Notes: generated by a model from the sequence alone, not told the origin. Positions 36,060 to 48,119 are shown, counted from the stretch's first letter. The stretch is DNA of 60,377 nucleotides from Tubiluchus corallicola (GCA_030141605.1 JAQGDQ010000352.1:188001-248377), one strand, 5' to 3'. Translations and numbers: made by a program.

Positions 36060-38090
36060 CAAAATATGTGAATCTGCCCGGTTATGCGAAACATTATGCC
36101 GTTTTAATCAACCAGCATCATTTCTCTTGTAATCGTGTGACACTCGTTTCAGCGTTTACAATAAACTCAGAGAAAACTTCATCCCATAAACATTACAGCA
36201 ATTAGATTAATATTTTCTGTATGGACTTATGATCTCACATTACGTGCGTAGAACGTTTGCCGGTGTGGGAAGAGTTCCGTTACGCGATAGCGCTTCCTGT
36301 TTATCCCGTATCCTGTAAAAGCTGTCGTAGTATCCAGGTAAGTAGGTAGATAGTGTGGGAAGATAATAGCACGCTAATTCGTTTTGTCACTTAACATCAT
36401 CGTGCGCAGGTATGTGTGTGCTGATGCATTAAATGTAGTATTCATCCGTGCACCGCTTGCCCTCATAATTATGACATGTTGTATCATATATGGTTAAATT
36501 GGTAACTTACTTTCTTCAGTAACTGTTCATTTAACGTTTTAAAGCTAACTTTTAAAGCAATCAAAACTTTAAAAATTTAAAAGTAACGACAGGCAAGGTT
36601 TAATTCGCTAAATAATAATTAAGCCTAAACCTGTCCAGAAATTTCTCTTTTGATTGCATTTTTTTTAATGCTAAAGCGAGCTGACTGAAATTTATTGTTA
36701 TCGTTTTACTGTTTTAACTAAAGGTTGAGTCTCGAAGTTCGATTATAGTGTTGCTAGAAAGAATTTTTTATTTCGTGCGATCTGTATTTCGTTCCTAGTT
36801 GTAAAACAAAACGAGAAGCACCTATAATTGGCATAAAAATGTTACGACAATGATAATTATTGCACCAGAACATGTTAAACAATGACAGTATTAACAATTA
36901 GCTTGACATCACATTATAATGTTAGTAAAATGTAAATAGATCGTTTTACCGGTAAATAAATCACGTTCTTAACTTAGTAAACTAGCATTTTGCGCCACAG
37001 TTTACATATCAGCAAAGCCAATTACTGTACACAAGTAGAGTGGGAAAATACATATAGGCTGTGCGCTCCGATAATTCCCTGAATGCATTTTTATTCTCCA
37101 AGCCTAAAGATTACTTCAGTAACTATTCAAAAACTACTGTACGGTGATTAATTACGAAGACAGAAATTTAATGTCCTGTAAGGTTTGAATCTGCTATGCA
37201 ACAGCAAATTGGTTATTTCAACATGGCTTCAAATTATTCTAGTACAGTCTATCGTTGTGTTTACCTTTACAATACAATTTTAATACATACATACATGAAA
37301 TTAAACTGTTAATTATAATCGGATTATATGCACCCTAATCTTTAATTTGTTAAAAGAAAGAAGGCGAAAGAACGGATTTGAACCTGACACCGAGCGTATC
37401 ATCCCTTGCACTGCCCCCCCCCATCTGACCTGAGTTATTGTACCTTTTTTGGTGGACCTAGACTGAAATACCAACTTTGCAACTTTCAATCAGTCACTCA
37501 TCGCTACCGAGGCCTTTGCTGACAATGGGGCTAAACTACCAATGAAATATTTCATTAATTATTTATTAAATAATTATTAATAATTAGTAATTATTAATCA
37601 CTAATGATTAGCTAGCAATAACGCAACTAGAAATTATAAGTGTTAAAGTTTTAAGTTCATAACTTGCTTCGTCTCTTACCCTGAAAATTTCGCGTGTTAC
37701 TCTTAATATTACCTCCTCATTCTTTTTTCTTTTGTATGTGAAAGCGACATGATTATTTCTGCAAATTAAGCTGAATTGTGTATCCCTGGTAATTACACAG
37801 ATTATTGCCAAAAGGCACTGAATCCAGTATGTTTGGCAATATATAGCAGATTTATCGATAGCAGAATGTAACTCTCATAAGCATGGTGAAGGCAAATTCG
37901 GTAGTTGCGATTGGCATCTCTGGAGTGGTACTTATTTTAATTACAGATATATGATTATGAACTACATAATTTAGTAACACAAATATGAACAGTAATTTCT
38001 GCCATCGTTTTAGTACGATGTCATTTTTTATACCAAAAAATTATATCCATTATTTACTTTTTCCATCAAATTCTATTTTCGTTCATTTCT
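36060..38090. other. Intergenic upstream of orphan secreted gene
   Basis: It should contain the promoter of the minus-strand gene starting at 36050, but no TATA box is convincing. A weak B-box-like TTGAACCTGACA occurs near 37378 (minus sense TGTCAGGTTCAAATCC), perhaps a SINE remnant. A C-run lies at about 37415. Confidence 0.4.
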
Positions 38091-38092
38091 TG

Positions 38093-38678
38093 CAGGCACG
38101 TAGCCAGGAGTGCTAACACATGTACTGTATAATCTAATGCAGTTTGCACTCCTGTACCACGTAAACAAATTGGGTTCGTCAGGTATAATTAAAAGTAAAG
38201 TTTCGTTCCAAGTTTTATTAAAAGTAGAGGTTACTTATAAGTACATTGTAATTACAATAAAATAAATTACATAATTATTTGTAACTGTAACTTGTAAAAT
38301 AATGCGCCTATTTTTGAGGTCTGCAAACATATGAATTACAATGACTATTTCGTCTTTGTTTAAGTACATTTAAGCGGGCTAAGCCATTTAACCTGTCTTC
38401 CCCAGCTCTGCTGCGAATGAAAGTTTTCAATAGACATAAGGCAGAAAATGTTCCTTCTGGTGTGCTTGAAGACAATGGAATTGTCAACAGTGAATATAAT
38501 ATAGGAACTTGTCACGTGCTTTCAGAAGCTCTCACGAAAGAAGCACACAAATAAGCATGTAAATAAATATATAAATATAAAATGTTAAAAGCTTTACCGC
38601 AAAAAAACTATTTTAAAGAGCATACTTTTTTAAATGCAATGAAAGGGGGTGCCCAGGCTCCTCCTGGCTACGTGCCTG
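38093..38678 (-). mobile_element. hAT element remnant with transposase C-terminal fragment
   Basis: Perfect 17-bp terminal inverted repeats CAGGCACGTAGCCAGGA lie at 38093-38109 and, inverted, 38662-38678. The flanks ATTTCTTG and TTTTGTTG match 6 of 8, an eroded hAT-size target duplication. On the minus strand, about 38465-38345 reads 'TFSALCLLKTFIRS' and 'EDRLNGLARLNVL', the conserved C-terminal dimerisation segment of hAT transposases. The catalytic part is deleted. Confidence 0.85.
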
Positions 38679-39934
38679 TTTTGTTGGCGTTCTTGTTCTT
38701 GTGTGTTTTACTTTTTGTGGCGTAGGTCCTTCACACTTCCTACTGTACGATAAATTAATAAAAACTTGATGTGAAGACGCGTTTATCTCTTTAACTCTAA
38801 ATAAAATAAACTGCACTAAAGTGAAGATTCTCCTTGCTTACAATTGGATTAGCTTCTAGTGGGTTATTTTGAAAGAAAAGTGTATTATTAAGAATTTCTT
38901 TGCTGTAAACAAAATTTAAAAGACACAAAGTCCCAAATAGGAATGTACGGTTGATGATACTCCTCCAGGGATGAACAGTTAAATACACCTGAACTTATAC
39001 ATTACAAATTTTACATAAACACTCTATGACATTTTGTGAGATCAAAGGGGTAAAAGTTGTAAACAAATCTATGATAAAAATAATTAAATCTTTTAAAACG
39101 TAGGTATTAAAATTTACACAGAACATATTTTATGTGTTTGGCACAGACATTAAAGATGGAGTTTGCCAATATTGAATAGAAAATTACATAAAATTATGAT
39201 GAGATGAAGGCAAGTCTCATTAAATCTCTTCACATTTCAGATTCTACTTCTGCTTCTACTTCAAGAGATTTCTAGTTCATTCAGTTTCTTGCCTGTGTGA
39301 GTGTCAATGTTAATCGTGATTGACAAAACAATAATAGCAATTACACAGCGCCAGATGGCTTGTATGGGTCATTTTGTATCTGTAATGACGCGTGTACCTT
39401 CCTATTACGTTTAGATGATCTGAAAATCAAACCTTTCTTTAACAATTGCCCTTATCAGTTGTAGTTAGGTGTAGCTGAAATCGGTTGATTTGTAGTTTAA
39501 TTCAAACTGAGCAAACCTACATGGAAACAATTAAGGCGTAGCGGATATTACATTCTCTGATGAAATGGAAAACATGTAATAGTGTGATGTGGTGTTAGTT
39601 TTACAAAGTTAAAAGCGGTTTCAATCACTAAATGCTAGACTATACAGTCATTAATTGTCAAGGAATTATAGAACACATTACCATCATATGTAGACGCAAA
39701 CTGCATCCCAGAGCGTATTTATGCAACGCACGTTTTCTCCAGGGTTGTCACGCAACTGTGTATTGTGCGTAAGTGATTGCGTGCGCTGAAATAAATGCGT
39801 TACGTCTGCAGCTCTGAGTGCTCACCGGTGAAATATTTACAATGACCATAATAATTTTCTAACATGACGTGATTGACATCAATTCACAGGTAGCAAAAGC
39901 TAGATTGTTTTTAGACGAATGATGAATAAGTGAA

Positions 39935-40095
39935 CGGATTAATAAATGAATGAAATAGCGAGTAAATGAGGTAACACCGAGGAGGATGAAGGGACGAACT
40001 GCAACCACGGATGTTGATATGGGGAACAGTGCAGCCGGAAGAGTTAATCATTCGTTCGTTCACTCATTCATTTACTCACTATTTCATTCATTCAA
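39935..40095. repeat. Inverted repeat with ~25-bp arms
   Basis: AATGAATGAAATAGCGAGTA near 39946 pairs with TACTCACTATTTCATTCATT near 40073, around a spacer of about 100 bp. The arms are ATGA-rich, so chance from simple sequence is possible. Confidence 0.45.
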
Positions 40096-40099
40096 GTAT

Positions 40100-41530
40100 G
40101 CTGTTAATTAACCTTTCTAATAAAATTGTAAAAATTGCCAGGTGTCAAGGATTACAAAAGTATACGCTATTTTCCAAATTTAGATGATGTTACAAAGCTA
40201 TTCAGTCTCTTAACCAATTATGAGTTATAATAAAAATGTAACTATTAGAACCCTATTGTACATTTGTTAATTGTCTATTATATTTTGTAGTAGTTCAACA
40301 CTAGTTTATTGTAAAAAACCCAAGGGCCTGTATGTACGTACATGCTTGGTATGCAATATATACAAATGTATACTCTGTGTATGCTTTGTAAGCAATAATT
40401 ACGCATCCTTGTATGTGTACTAACATTCATTTATTACAAAATATTTTTCTCGTGTTTTTGTATGAATATAATGTTGCAATTATAGAATACTGTCAAGTAA
40501 ACGTACTACTACAAATTAACTTTTGTTTAGTAATTTAGTTTAACACTATTGACTGCAACAGTCTGTGACAGGTTATTCATATAATCAGTCATATTTTCAT
40601 GTATTTTATCATACCTGTAAATGTAAATGTGTATAGCTATGCAATAAACATTTTATATGTATATAATGAACTCTGTTCTGTCTATAGTGGCTGAATGTAT
40701 GACTTCCGTAACTAACCACCTAATTACTAATGTATGTAAAATGTAGTTTATTACGTTACAGGATTTTCATTATCAGTTATTACACACACGCACGCACACA
40801 CATGAACAAAAAATGGATAATCAGAGACTTCAGTAAGCCTTTTAAATTTAATTTAAATTTTAATTATCAGTGAAGAATTTTACAATTCTTCGTAACAAAG
40901 ACTTAACACATTACAGCGCTCTAAGTTTTTCTACAAAATTGTTTTACTTTCCTTAAAATCCAATAATGTCCATTAAAGAATCTTGAAACAAAAAGTAACC
41001 AATGTACGATGTGGTTTGACATCTAATACTGCTAGAATAACAATCTGCCCATTCAGACCTCCCTACTTGAAACAATATTTTTGACAATCTACAAAATTCT
41101 GCTAAGAAGAATCTGTTTTTATATTACCAACAAATTCTGGGAATGCCATCTACTTATGAAAATGAATAGACCTTGGCTATTATTTATCATTTTTTGGAAA
41201 ATGAATCACTCACATTTGCAAACAACTTATCACGTAATGTATTGGTACATGTCACAAGACGCATTCTTATGAGTTACTTGATAGTTAGTTGTTTGTACAA
41301 CAAAGCGATGGAATATACAACACTTAACTTGCACAACAATATGTATTAATTAGTTAAAAAAATACTGAGGCTTGCTAAGCAACCGGCTTTCTCTGAATTG
41401 GTTAATTTTGTACTTGAATGGAAAGTTATTCGGTTCATTACTCATTACCTTGCTAAATCATTGACAATTTTTGGCATTGTTTTTACGGTGGATTTACATT
41501 TTGATAAATAAAGGAATTTTTATGAGTTAT
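40100..41530. other. Intergenic / 3' flank of ABCB8-like gene
   Basis: No gene recognised. The first AATAAA on the minus strand that I found is at about 40747, some 790 bp past the ABCB8-like stop. Confidence 0.35.
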
Positions 41531-41535
41531 AACAA

Positions 41536-43722
41536 CTACGCACGTCCATTAGGTCTATATTTTGTATGCCCTTCCATTTCAAGCTCTCGTTCTTCTTGCT
41601 GATGTTTTATCAAGTGCCAGTAGAGACCTCTGCGTCTCTTCAGTTCTGCATGGGTGCCCTTTTCTGCTATAACGCCATCGTTCAGCACTGCTATCGTGTC
41701 TGCATTCTGTATCGTGCTCAGTCGGTGAGCAATCACCAAAACTGTACGACCTCTGATGACGCGATCCAGCGCCTCTTTTACCAGGTGTTCTGATTCAGCA
41801 TCCAGTGCACTTGTAGCTTCATCAAGGATAATAATGGAAGGGTTTTTGAGGAGTGCTCTAGCAATGGCTATCCGTTGCTTCTGTCCACCCGACACGGTCG
41901 CTCCCCGCTCGCCGAGAACAGTGTCATATCCTTCCGGAAAGTTAAGAATGAATTGATCCGCATTCGCAAGTGTAGCAGCTTCATAAACCTCTGCGTCACT
42001 AGCATCTGGTCGACTGTAACGAATGTTTTCCCGAACAGATGTGGCAAACAAAACTGGCTCCTGGCTGATGAAACCAATTACGTGTCCACGAAGCCAGGTA
42101 GGGTCCAGGTTTCTGATGTCTACACCATCCAGTTTAATGCTGCCTTGTTGAACATCATAAAATCTCTCAAGGAGGGCAGCCATGGTGGACTTGCCACTCC
42201 CAGACAGTCCACACACTGCAACTACAGTCCCAGGTGCAAGCTTGAGTGAAAAATTGTCTAAAACCACATGTTGAGAGCGAGAAGGATAAGCGAACGTAAC
42301 ATTCTCATATTCTACAGCGCCCAACAAGGAATGAAAAGGGATCTTTCGTCCTCCTTTTAATGGTATTAGAGGAGTGGACTTAATATATTCAAAAATTCGT
42401 GCACCAGCTGCTACAGCCTTTATTGCTTGTCCAAAAAGAAGAGACATCTGTCCCAAGGACCGTTGTATTGTTTGGGACGTGACAAGGAATGCCATCAGGT
42501 CCCCAGGAGACAACTCTTTTGCAGAAACAAGATGACCTCCCACAAAGAGAGTCCCCAAAACAATTCCATTTAAAGCCAAGTTGGACAGGCCTTGGAATAG
42601 CGCTATTCCAACTCCAAGGCGTTCGTTCATGCTACATGCTTTCTTCAGCTCTATATTAAACAGATGCATTTCACTGTCTTCCATAGCAAACGCACGCACC
42701 GTGCGCATGTTACCCAGTGCCTCATCTGCTACAGCTGCTGACATGGCGACTTGTGCTTGTGCATCTTTTGAAAGTCTTCTCAGAATTGATCCCAATAGCC
42801 ATCCAGTTATAATGATGCTTGGTATTACGATCACCATCATCAAAGTCATCTTTGGAGAAATGAAGTAAGAAGAAACAACACAACCGACTGTCTGTGTCAA
42901 GCTTCTCAGTCCTTGTGATATACACAGCTTAAAAGAACTCTTCAAATCTTGTGTATCAGCTGTGAGCCGACTCAGTATCTCGCCAGTTTTATGCACATCA
43001 AAGAAAGCAATGTCTTGCTGAATGAGTGAAGCAAAAAGTTTTTTCTTTAATCTCTCGACAAGACGTTCTCCAACAAATGTCAAAAGTGAGATGTACACAA
43101 ACGTTAACAAACTTTGCAATCCATAAACAGCCACCAGTCTGATTGCTGGTCTTCTAATTTCGGCTAAGTACTCCTTTGTTGCATCACCAGTGAATTTTGA
43201 AAGTACGTTAACTACATCGCCAAGAAAGTGTGGAATTTTTATGTTCACTATAGCAACGGCAAAGGCACTTGCAACTGCAGCAATCAAATATAAAATGTCC
43301 GGCAGAAGTAACTTGACAAATTCGAGCCAAGGAAATAATGGACTCTCAGAGCTGTTGTTGCTGATATCTTGAATTCGGGTTGAATGGCCTGCCTCACATT
43401 TTACACGCATTAATGAGTGGGAATACCATGTCCTAAGAAAAACTGCACCAGTCACTGACAAAGCAAAACCTGCTCGAACAGTGCCAAGTTGCGCAACAGA
43501 TGGTTTACCCTTTGTCCACAAAAGCCATAGCTTTCTGAAAGAGAAACTTCTGACGGAATGGGCAGAGTATGCTGTTCCTGTAAGATTTGCTCGAGTCTTC
43601 AAAACATGTGTGACGCTAGACATAAAAGGCTTAGAGTTGCTCAAGTGCCACAGGGTGTTAGGAAACTTTACACTAATACCTGCAGAGGGCAGCAAACACT
43701 TTCTCAATAAAAGCTGCACCAT
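41536..43722 (-). CDS. ABCB8: Mitochondrial ABC half transporter, ABCB8 type
   Basis: This uninterrupted 728-residue frame matches the ABCB8 (MITOSUR/mitoKATP-associated) subfamily along its length. The first 60-100 residues are basic and Ser-rich, as for a mitochondrial targeting sequence. The transmembrane domain lies at about 140-440, with family signatures VNIKIPHFLG, GERLVERLKKKLF and VADEALGNMRTVRAFAME. The nucleotide-binding domain follows. Walker A GLSGSGKST is at 505-513, the Q loop at Gln554, the signature VSGGQ at 610-614, Walker B IIILDEA at 630-636 and the H-loop His666. All catalytic residues are intact. It should dimerise in the inner membrane and use ATP for export. Length is that of the family. 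It is unusual in having no intron while neighbouring genes are spliced. The only upstream in-frame Met that fits a targeting peptide is Met1. Confidence 0.95.
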   Translation of the reverse strand: MVQLLLRKCLLPSAGISVKFPNTLWHLSNSKPFMSSVTHVLKTRANLTGTAYSAHSVRSFSFRKLWLLWTKGKPSVAQLGTVRAGFALSVTGAVFLRTWYSHSLMRVKCEAGHSTRIQDISNNSSESPLFPWLEFVKLLLPDILYLIAAVASAFAVAIVNIKIPHFLGDVVNVLSKFTGDATKEYLAEIRRPAIRLVAVYGLQSLLTFVYISLLTFVGERLVERLKKKLFASLIQQDIAFFDVHKTGEILSRLTADTQDLKSSFKLCISQGLRSLTQTVGCVVSSYFISPKMTLMMVIVIPSIIITGWLLGSILRRLSKDAQAQVAMSAAVADEALGNMRTVRAFAMEDSEMHLFNIELKKACSMNERLGVGIALFQGLSNLALNGIVLGTLFVGGHLVSAKELSPGDLMAFLVTSQTIQRSLGQMSLLFGQAIKAVAAGARIFEYIKSTPLIPLKGGRKIPFHSLLGAVEYENVTFAYPSRSQHVVLDNFSLKLAPGTVVAVCGLSGSGKSTMAALLERFYDVQQGSIKLDGVDIRNLDPTWLRGHVIGFISQEPVLFATSVRENIRYSRPDASDAEVYEAATLANADQFILNFPEGYDTVLGERGATVSGGQKQRIAIARALLKNPSIIILDEATSALDAESEHLVKEALDRVIRGRTVLVIAHRLSTIQNADTIAVLNDGVIAEKGTHAELKRRRGLYWHLIKHQQEERELEMEGHTKYRPNGRA

Positions 43723-44209
43723 ATTCTCAGTTGGTGACTATGTCCATGAACAAATATAACAGTGGGTCAGTGGCTACTGGTAGATTCCCTAAAAAATAAA
43801 ATCATTCATTTTTAGTTATCAATGATGTTAATAATGAGGTTTCAATCTACACAATTTAGTACACAATTTAACACTAATTAGCTTTTCATTAGTGTTTAGT
43901 AAGCAGATAAACTGCCCAGCCCAATCTCTCCCTAGGCTTAGTTTTGTTATAAAACACAGTCTCAATACTATTAAGATGTACAGTCATACCGAATCATTTA
44001 TTCCCATGAGAAATAATGCAAAAGCAAATAATCCGTTCTCAAGCACCAACTGAACTGTAAAGTATTACTAAAACGAAATATAATAATGCAAAAATGCTTA
44101 TTCAAACAGTAGATGAGATATGATTGATAAGAAAAACATAATAGAATTCCTTAGAAAGAAAAACATAATTATTCCTGCAACAAAAAACCTTACGTGTTGG
44201 TAGCAGTGT

Positions 44210-44430
44210 GATGGTATATGAAAGCAAGAGCAGAAACATGTGTGTGACTACTCTCGGGCGCGGTCGGTTATGCTCGGCTCGCCGCGCAAGCGTTCATCAC
44301 GTGCTTGGCGGTTGGTCGAGCACCGAAATTCTGGTCGAAAACAGAGACAATTTCAACTCGAATTTTCTGGTCGAAGACCGATTTGTACGAGTACTGGGAC
44401 ATTCGAAAACCGAGGTATGATTGTACTAAT
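44210..44430. mobile_element. Fragment of Tigger/pogo-like DNA transposon or MITE end
   Basis: It is GC-richer than its surroundings, and ends ACATTCGAAAACCGAGGTATGATTGTAC at about 44399-44426 (described by its core CGAAAACCGAGGTATGATTG). This resembles known pogo/Tigger termini in reverse (TACAATCATACCTCGGTTTT). No matching left terminus is found, so one end only is present. The two overlapping frames here have no family. Confidence 0.4.
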
Positions 44431-44459
44431 TACATATCAAAAAACTATTAAAATGTAAA

Positions 44460-45440
44460 AAAATATCTTAAGGATTATTTACTACCATTTACAAACTGTC
44501 TGCTATGAAACATTAATGTTACACTTCTACACTAGACTCTTACTTATGCATCAAAATTATTTAGATTTAAAATAAAATATTCTCGATCTCGTGTTTTTTA
44601 AAATACAGCTGTTAGATGTTTCGTCAAAAATCTCTATTAACTACAATGTCACATTTGTATTAAATCACAAATAATTATTGGTTCGTCCAATTATGTTATT
44701 CACTTCACCATAACTAATAAACATTTCTCAATAATGCATACCACAACTTGTCAAAAATGCTGTGTACATACCATAAATCACAGTAAATACACGCAAATGT
44801 GTCAACAGAATAGCCTTGTCAATAAGTTGGTTCCCTGTTGATTCTGGAATTGAATTGTGTAGGTGCAAACTCTAGACTGTTATTGACTGTAAGGAACATG
44901 GTTTTTCTTGCAGCTGTTGAAGTTTTGATGAATAAGTACCCAGTTAAAGGTGTAGTTGATTTGTCGATGAGCTTGGCTTGCTCTGCTGAGGCGAATTGGT
45001 TACAATACTGAAAGGACTAAGATGGAATCCACTGCAGCATTCAAGTGTCATATAATATGTCAGGCTGATTTCTACTTTATCCAGTTTCATTACCACAAAA
45101 AATGCATTCAAATAATATAGTACTCATTGCAGATATGTGCTTAAGGTGTTCCAGTCACTTCCTGTTTTGGAGTCAAATAGTTCTGCATTAAACTTTGCAG
45201 TCTTATAGTCGACTCCTTGTTAACTATTTGTGAGACACTTTATTCTGAGTTCAGACGAATTTGGCAAAAATGAGTCTATGTAGAAAATGGCATTGCCTTC
45301 CCTGCCTGAAAAGCAGAGACGTTAACTAGTTCCGAATTCTTCATATGCAAGAACTTTGTGGATTGTGAATCATGACTTTTTTACATTATGTTATGTTGTC
45401 TTATTATGACTTAACATGACAAGAAATGTCACTAAACAGA
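44460..45440. other. Intergenic / 3' flank of RNF25-like gene
   Basis: A minus-sense AATAAA at 45239-45244 lies 200 bp beyond the RNF25-like stop and is a reasonable polyadenylation signal. Nothing else was recognised. Confidence 0.45.
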
Positions 45441-45444
45441 AACG

Positions 45445-47070
45445 CTAATTAAATCCGGGTGGTGACTGAATGGATGAATATTTAGTAGTCTGATCTGTAT
45501 AATTTAAGCCTGGTGGTGGCTTAACTGTACACTTTTGCTCATCTACAGACAAATCAAGTAGAAAAGATGAAGAATTCCAGCAATTCTCTTCCGGCACTTC
45601 TTTATCTGCTATAGGTTCAATTTTGTCAGATACAGGTTGATTTTTATGAGCAGCTAAAGAAGACTTGCTATCACATTCAAGTTGGGCTGGTGATGAATTC
45701 TTACATTGTTCAGTATCCACAAGTGGTGGATTACTGCCATGTTTTGTATTTAAATTGGATGTTGCACCGTTTAGGTCTTCGCTAGCCTTGAATTCAAGAC
45801 GATGTTGTTTTCTATTTGGTTTGTTCTGCCGCTGGCTTGAGACAGCTTTAGTGGCACATTGTTTATCACTAATTTGTCTACGACTGTGTTTAAATTGATA
45901 CTCGTCTTTTGATGATGTAAGAAACTGATCGTCCACAAGTTTATCATAAATACCGTTCACTTTACCAGCTACGTCTTCGGCTGCTACACTAACATTCACT
46001 GACTGATGATTAGCAGCAGGGTTCTTGATTTTGAAATCTTTTCTGCTGTTTTGCTGACCCCATTGTGACTTGTCTTCACCAGGCTTTCCAAGAAAACGGC
46101 GTCCTCTTCCTCTCGGTTTCCCTTTGTCATGACTGTGACTACTGCCACAGCCAGCTTTTTTGGGTTGTGATGTCTGGTTGTGCAGTTTCTCTCTCCACTG
46201 TCTGCTCCTATCATTTGCCCACTTTTTTTTCTCATGATGCTTGTGCTGTTTAGTGGTTGGAATGTTTTTTTCTGCACCTGATGCTACACTTGGCACAGGC
46301 AGGGTCCAGTTTGAATCAATTAAAAGTTTTTTCCGCTCCTCTTCTATGTCAATTATTGCACCTTTTTCTTGCTGTTTTGTATACAATTCTTTCATCTTCA
46401 ACTGCAGATCTTTTATCTCATCACTTGGTTGAAAGACAAATGCACTGCTACTTTCTATGGGTGGGGGCGCATCCAGCAATACATTTAAATTGTATGATAT
46501 AGGTAGTCGGCATACAGGACAAATAACAACTGCATCCTCAGTTTCTTCCACATTAAGTTGTGTAATTTCTTGCTCTTCAGATTTTTTGTTAGCTTCATTT
46601 AAGAAATGCCTCACGTATCGGCCAAGACAATATTGGTGAAAATGGTGATAACACTCAGTTTTTGTAAAAACATCACTTTCGTGAAAACCATCCAAACATA
46701 TAGCACATTCACCATGTGGAACATTGTCGCTCGTAAGGTGATCCTTTACATACTCAATTATTTCATACAGCATGGGGTTTCCTAAATTTTCTTTCACCAG
46801 TTTTTCAACTTCCTGCTGCAGTCTGATTACAGTGTCTTCAGACAGTCCTCGTGGCGATGCAAATTTTATGCAAGGAACTTTTTCAGGATATTCATCTGGT
46901 AATTTGATGACTAAGGTAACACGTACATACTGCAACTCAAGATTATCGGCTGTGGCCGGATGTACATCAAAAATTAACGTCTCGGGCCTAGAACTACTAT
47001 CATTCAGTTGCACTACAAGTTCATGGAGGTATATCGCTTGTAAAGCTTCCACTTCAGCCTCCAATTCCAT
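45445..47070 (-). CDS. RNF25: RWD-RING E3 ubiquitin ligase, RNF25 type
   Basis: This intact 541-residue frame has an RWD domain at about 1-112 with the YPxxxP turn (YPEKVP, 61-66) and the PRGLS block. A RING finger follows: Cys122, Cys125, Cys140, His142/His145, Cys148, and after a 35-residue insert Cys184 and Cys187. The long insert before the last Cys pair and the 'NVPHGECAICL' lead-in are characteristic of RNF25 (AO7), which recruits E2 enzymes to ubiquitinate substrates, including in ribosome-associated quality control. The segment 'KQQEKGAIIDIEEERKK' (about 234-250) is also conserved in RNF25. The rest is a low-complexity basic tail with RGRGRR, ending in repeated PPGxN motifs. It has no introns. 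It lies 2.2 kb from the divergent aldo-keto reductase gene. Confidence 0.93.
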   Translation of the reverse strand: MELEAEVEALQAIYLHELVVQLNDSSSRPETLIFDVHPATADNLELQYVRVTLVIKLPDEYPEKVPCIKFASPRGLSEDTVIRLQQEVEKLVKENLGNPMLYEIIEYVKDHLTSDNVPHGECAICLDGFHESDVFTKTECYHHFHQYCLGRYVRHFLNEANKKSEEQEITQLNVEETEDAVVICPVCRLPISYNLNVLLDAPPPIESSSAFVFQPSDEIKDLQLKMKELYTKQQEKGAIIDIEEERKKLLIDSNWTLPVPSVASGAEKNIPTTKQHKHHEKKKWANDRSRQWREKLHNQTSQPKKAGCGSSHSHDKGKPRGRGRRFLGKPGEDKSQWGQQNSRKDFKIKNPAANHQSVNVSVAAEDVAGKVNGIYDKLVDDQFLTSSKDEYQFKHSRRQISDKQCATKAVSSQRQNKPNRKQHRLEFKASEDLNGATSNLNTKHGSNPPLVDTEQCKNSSPAQLECDSKSSLAAHKNQPVSDKIEPIADKEVPEENCWNSSSFLLDLSVDEQKCTVKPPPGLNYTDQTTKYSSIQSPPGFN

Positions 47071-47445
47071 GTTTATAGAAAAATAATTTTTGTGCGCGAA
47101 AAATGCTACGTTAGACAGCAGAATTCACTAGCGTATTTAAAAATCTGAACACCAACATAAGCCTAATATTAAATGTGCTCTGCTCAAACTGTCCGCCCTT
47201 TTCTCCATTTTTTCAGACGTAAGCCTTGGTGTAATGCTGCAAAAACGGGGAACTCTTTGGTATTTTGATAATCACCTGGAGATTCAGCTATAATAACTGC
47301 CAGAGAATGTAATATCCGAACTGCATAGCGCTTAGAGGTTAGTCAGGTTACATCTATATTTTTTCGCAACAATACAAGAACTCTTCATAAATGGCTGAAA
47401 TTGACCTACTCTTCCTAAAAGATTGCGCTCTCGCACATTACCCCT

Positions 47446-47580
47446 TGTTGGGAGCAGAGTAAGACATTAGCCGAAGTAAGAAGCCGACGTAGAACGCGTC
47501 GTACATGGGCTAGCTTAAGTTGCACGAGTCGTACACGGGCTGCCCTAGTAGGACACTAGGGACAGCTCACGAATTGAGTC
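47446..47580 (+). repeat. Left part of a composite inverted-repeat cluster
   Basis: 47446-47478 (TGTTGGGAGCAGAGTAAGAC...) is the reverse complement, with one mismatch, of 49133-49161. 47528-47560 (CGTACACGGGCTGCCCTAGT...) is the imperfect reverse complement of 48303-48335. The motif CGTACA(C/T)GGGCT also recurs at 47502. The stretch is GC-richer than its flanks. Confidence 0.65.
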
Positions 47581-48119
47581 GTTAACCGTACTGACAGCGT
47601 CCATTGCCTTTGTTTATTTAATAGTAATAATTGAAAACGTCAATTCACTTTGACTAATTTATTAGAAATCTGATAGAATAAAAGAATTTATTATGAGGTA
47701 GTAGAACAGCCAATATTAAATTTGGCTTCGATATTAATCTTTTTGAAGTGAAATAAGTCCACTTTTTAGGTGATTGCAACATTTGCTTAAGGTATAATTA
47801 TCATTTTTTATTTTGTCTGGTTTCACAGACAGATGATCTGTTTCACTACCTCTTGGACAAATAATTGTTTTCTACTAAGTAAACGGGCTAGCGAGCTATG
47901 TAACCTACATAGTTTCTGTCTTTCAAGCATTAGATACTTAGCTTAATGTTATAGTGATGTAAAAGGAGCTAATAGTAAAGATAATTATTATTGTAAAAAG
48001 ATACATTTGTAAATTGTCAAGGACTATCCATCATTGTTATAAAGTTACTTTTTTTCTAAAACAAATTTAGTTTTATGTCATAGTTTTTAGTTTTTATCAT
48101 GTCATAATTCTCGATTCTC

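Noticed and set aside
44208-44458. Two overlapping frames of about 70 codons
   Set aside because: They lie in a transposon-like GC-rich patch and match no family.
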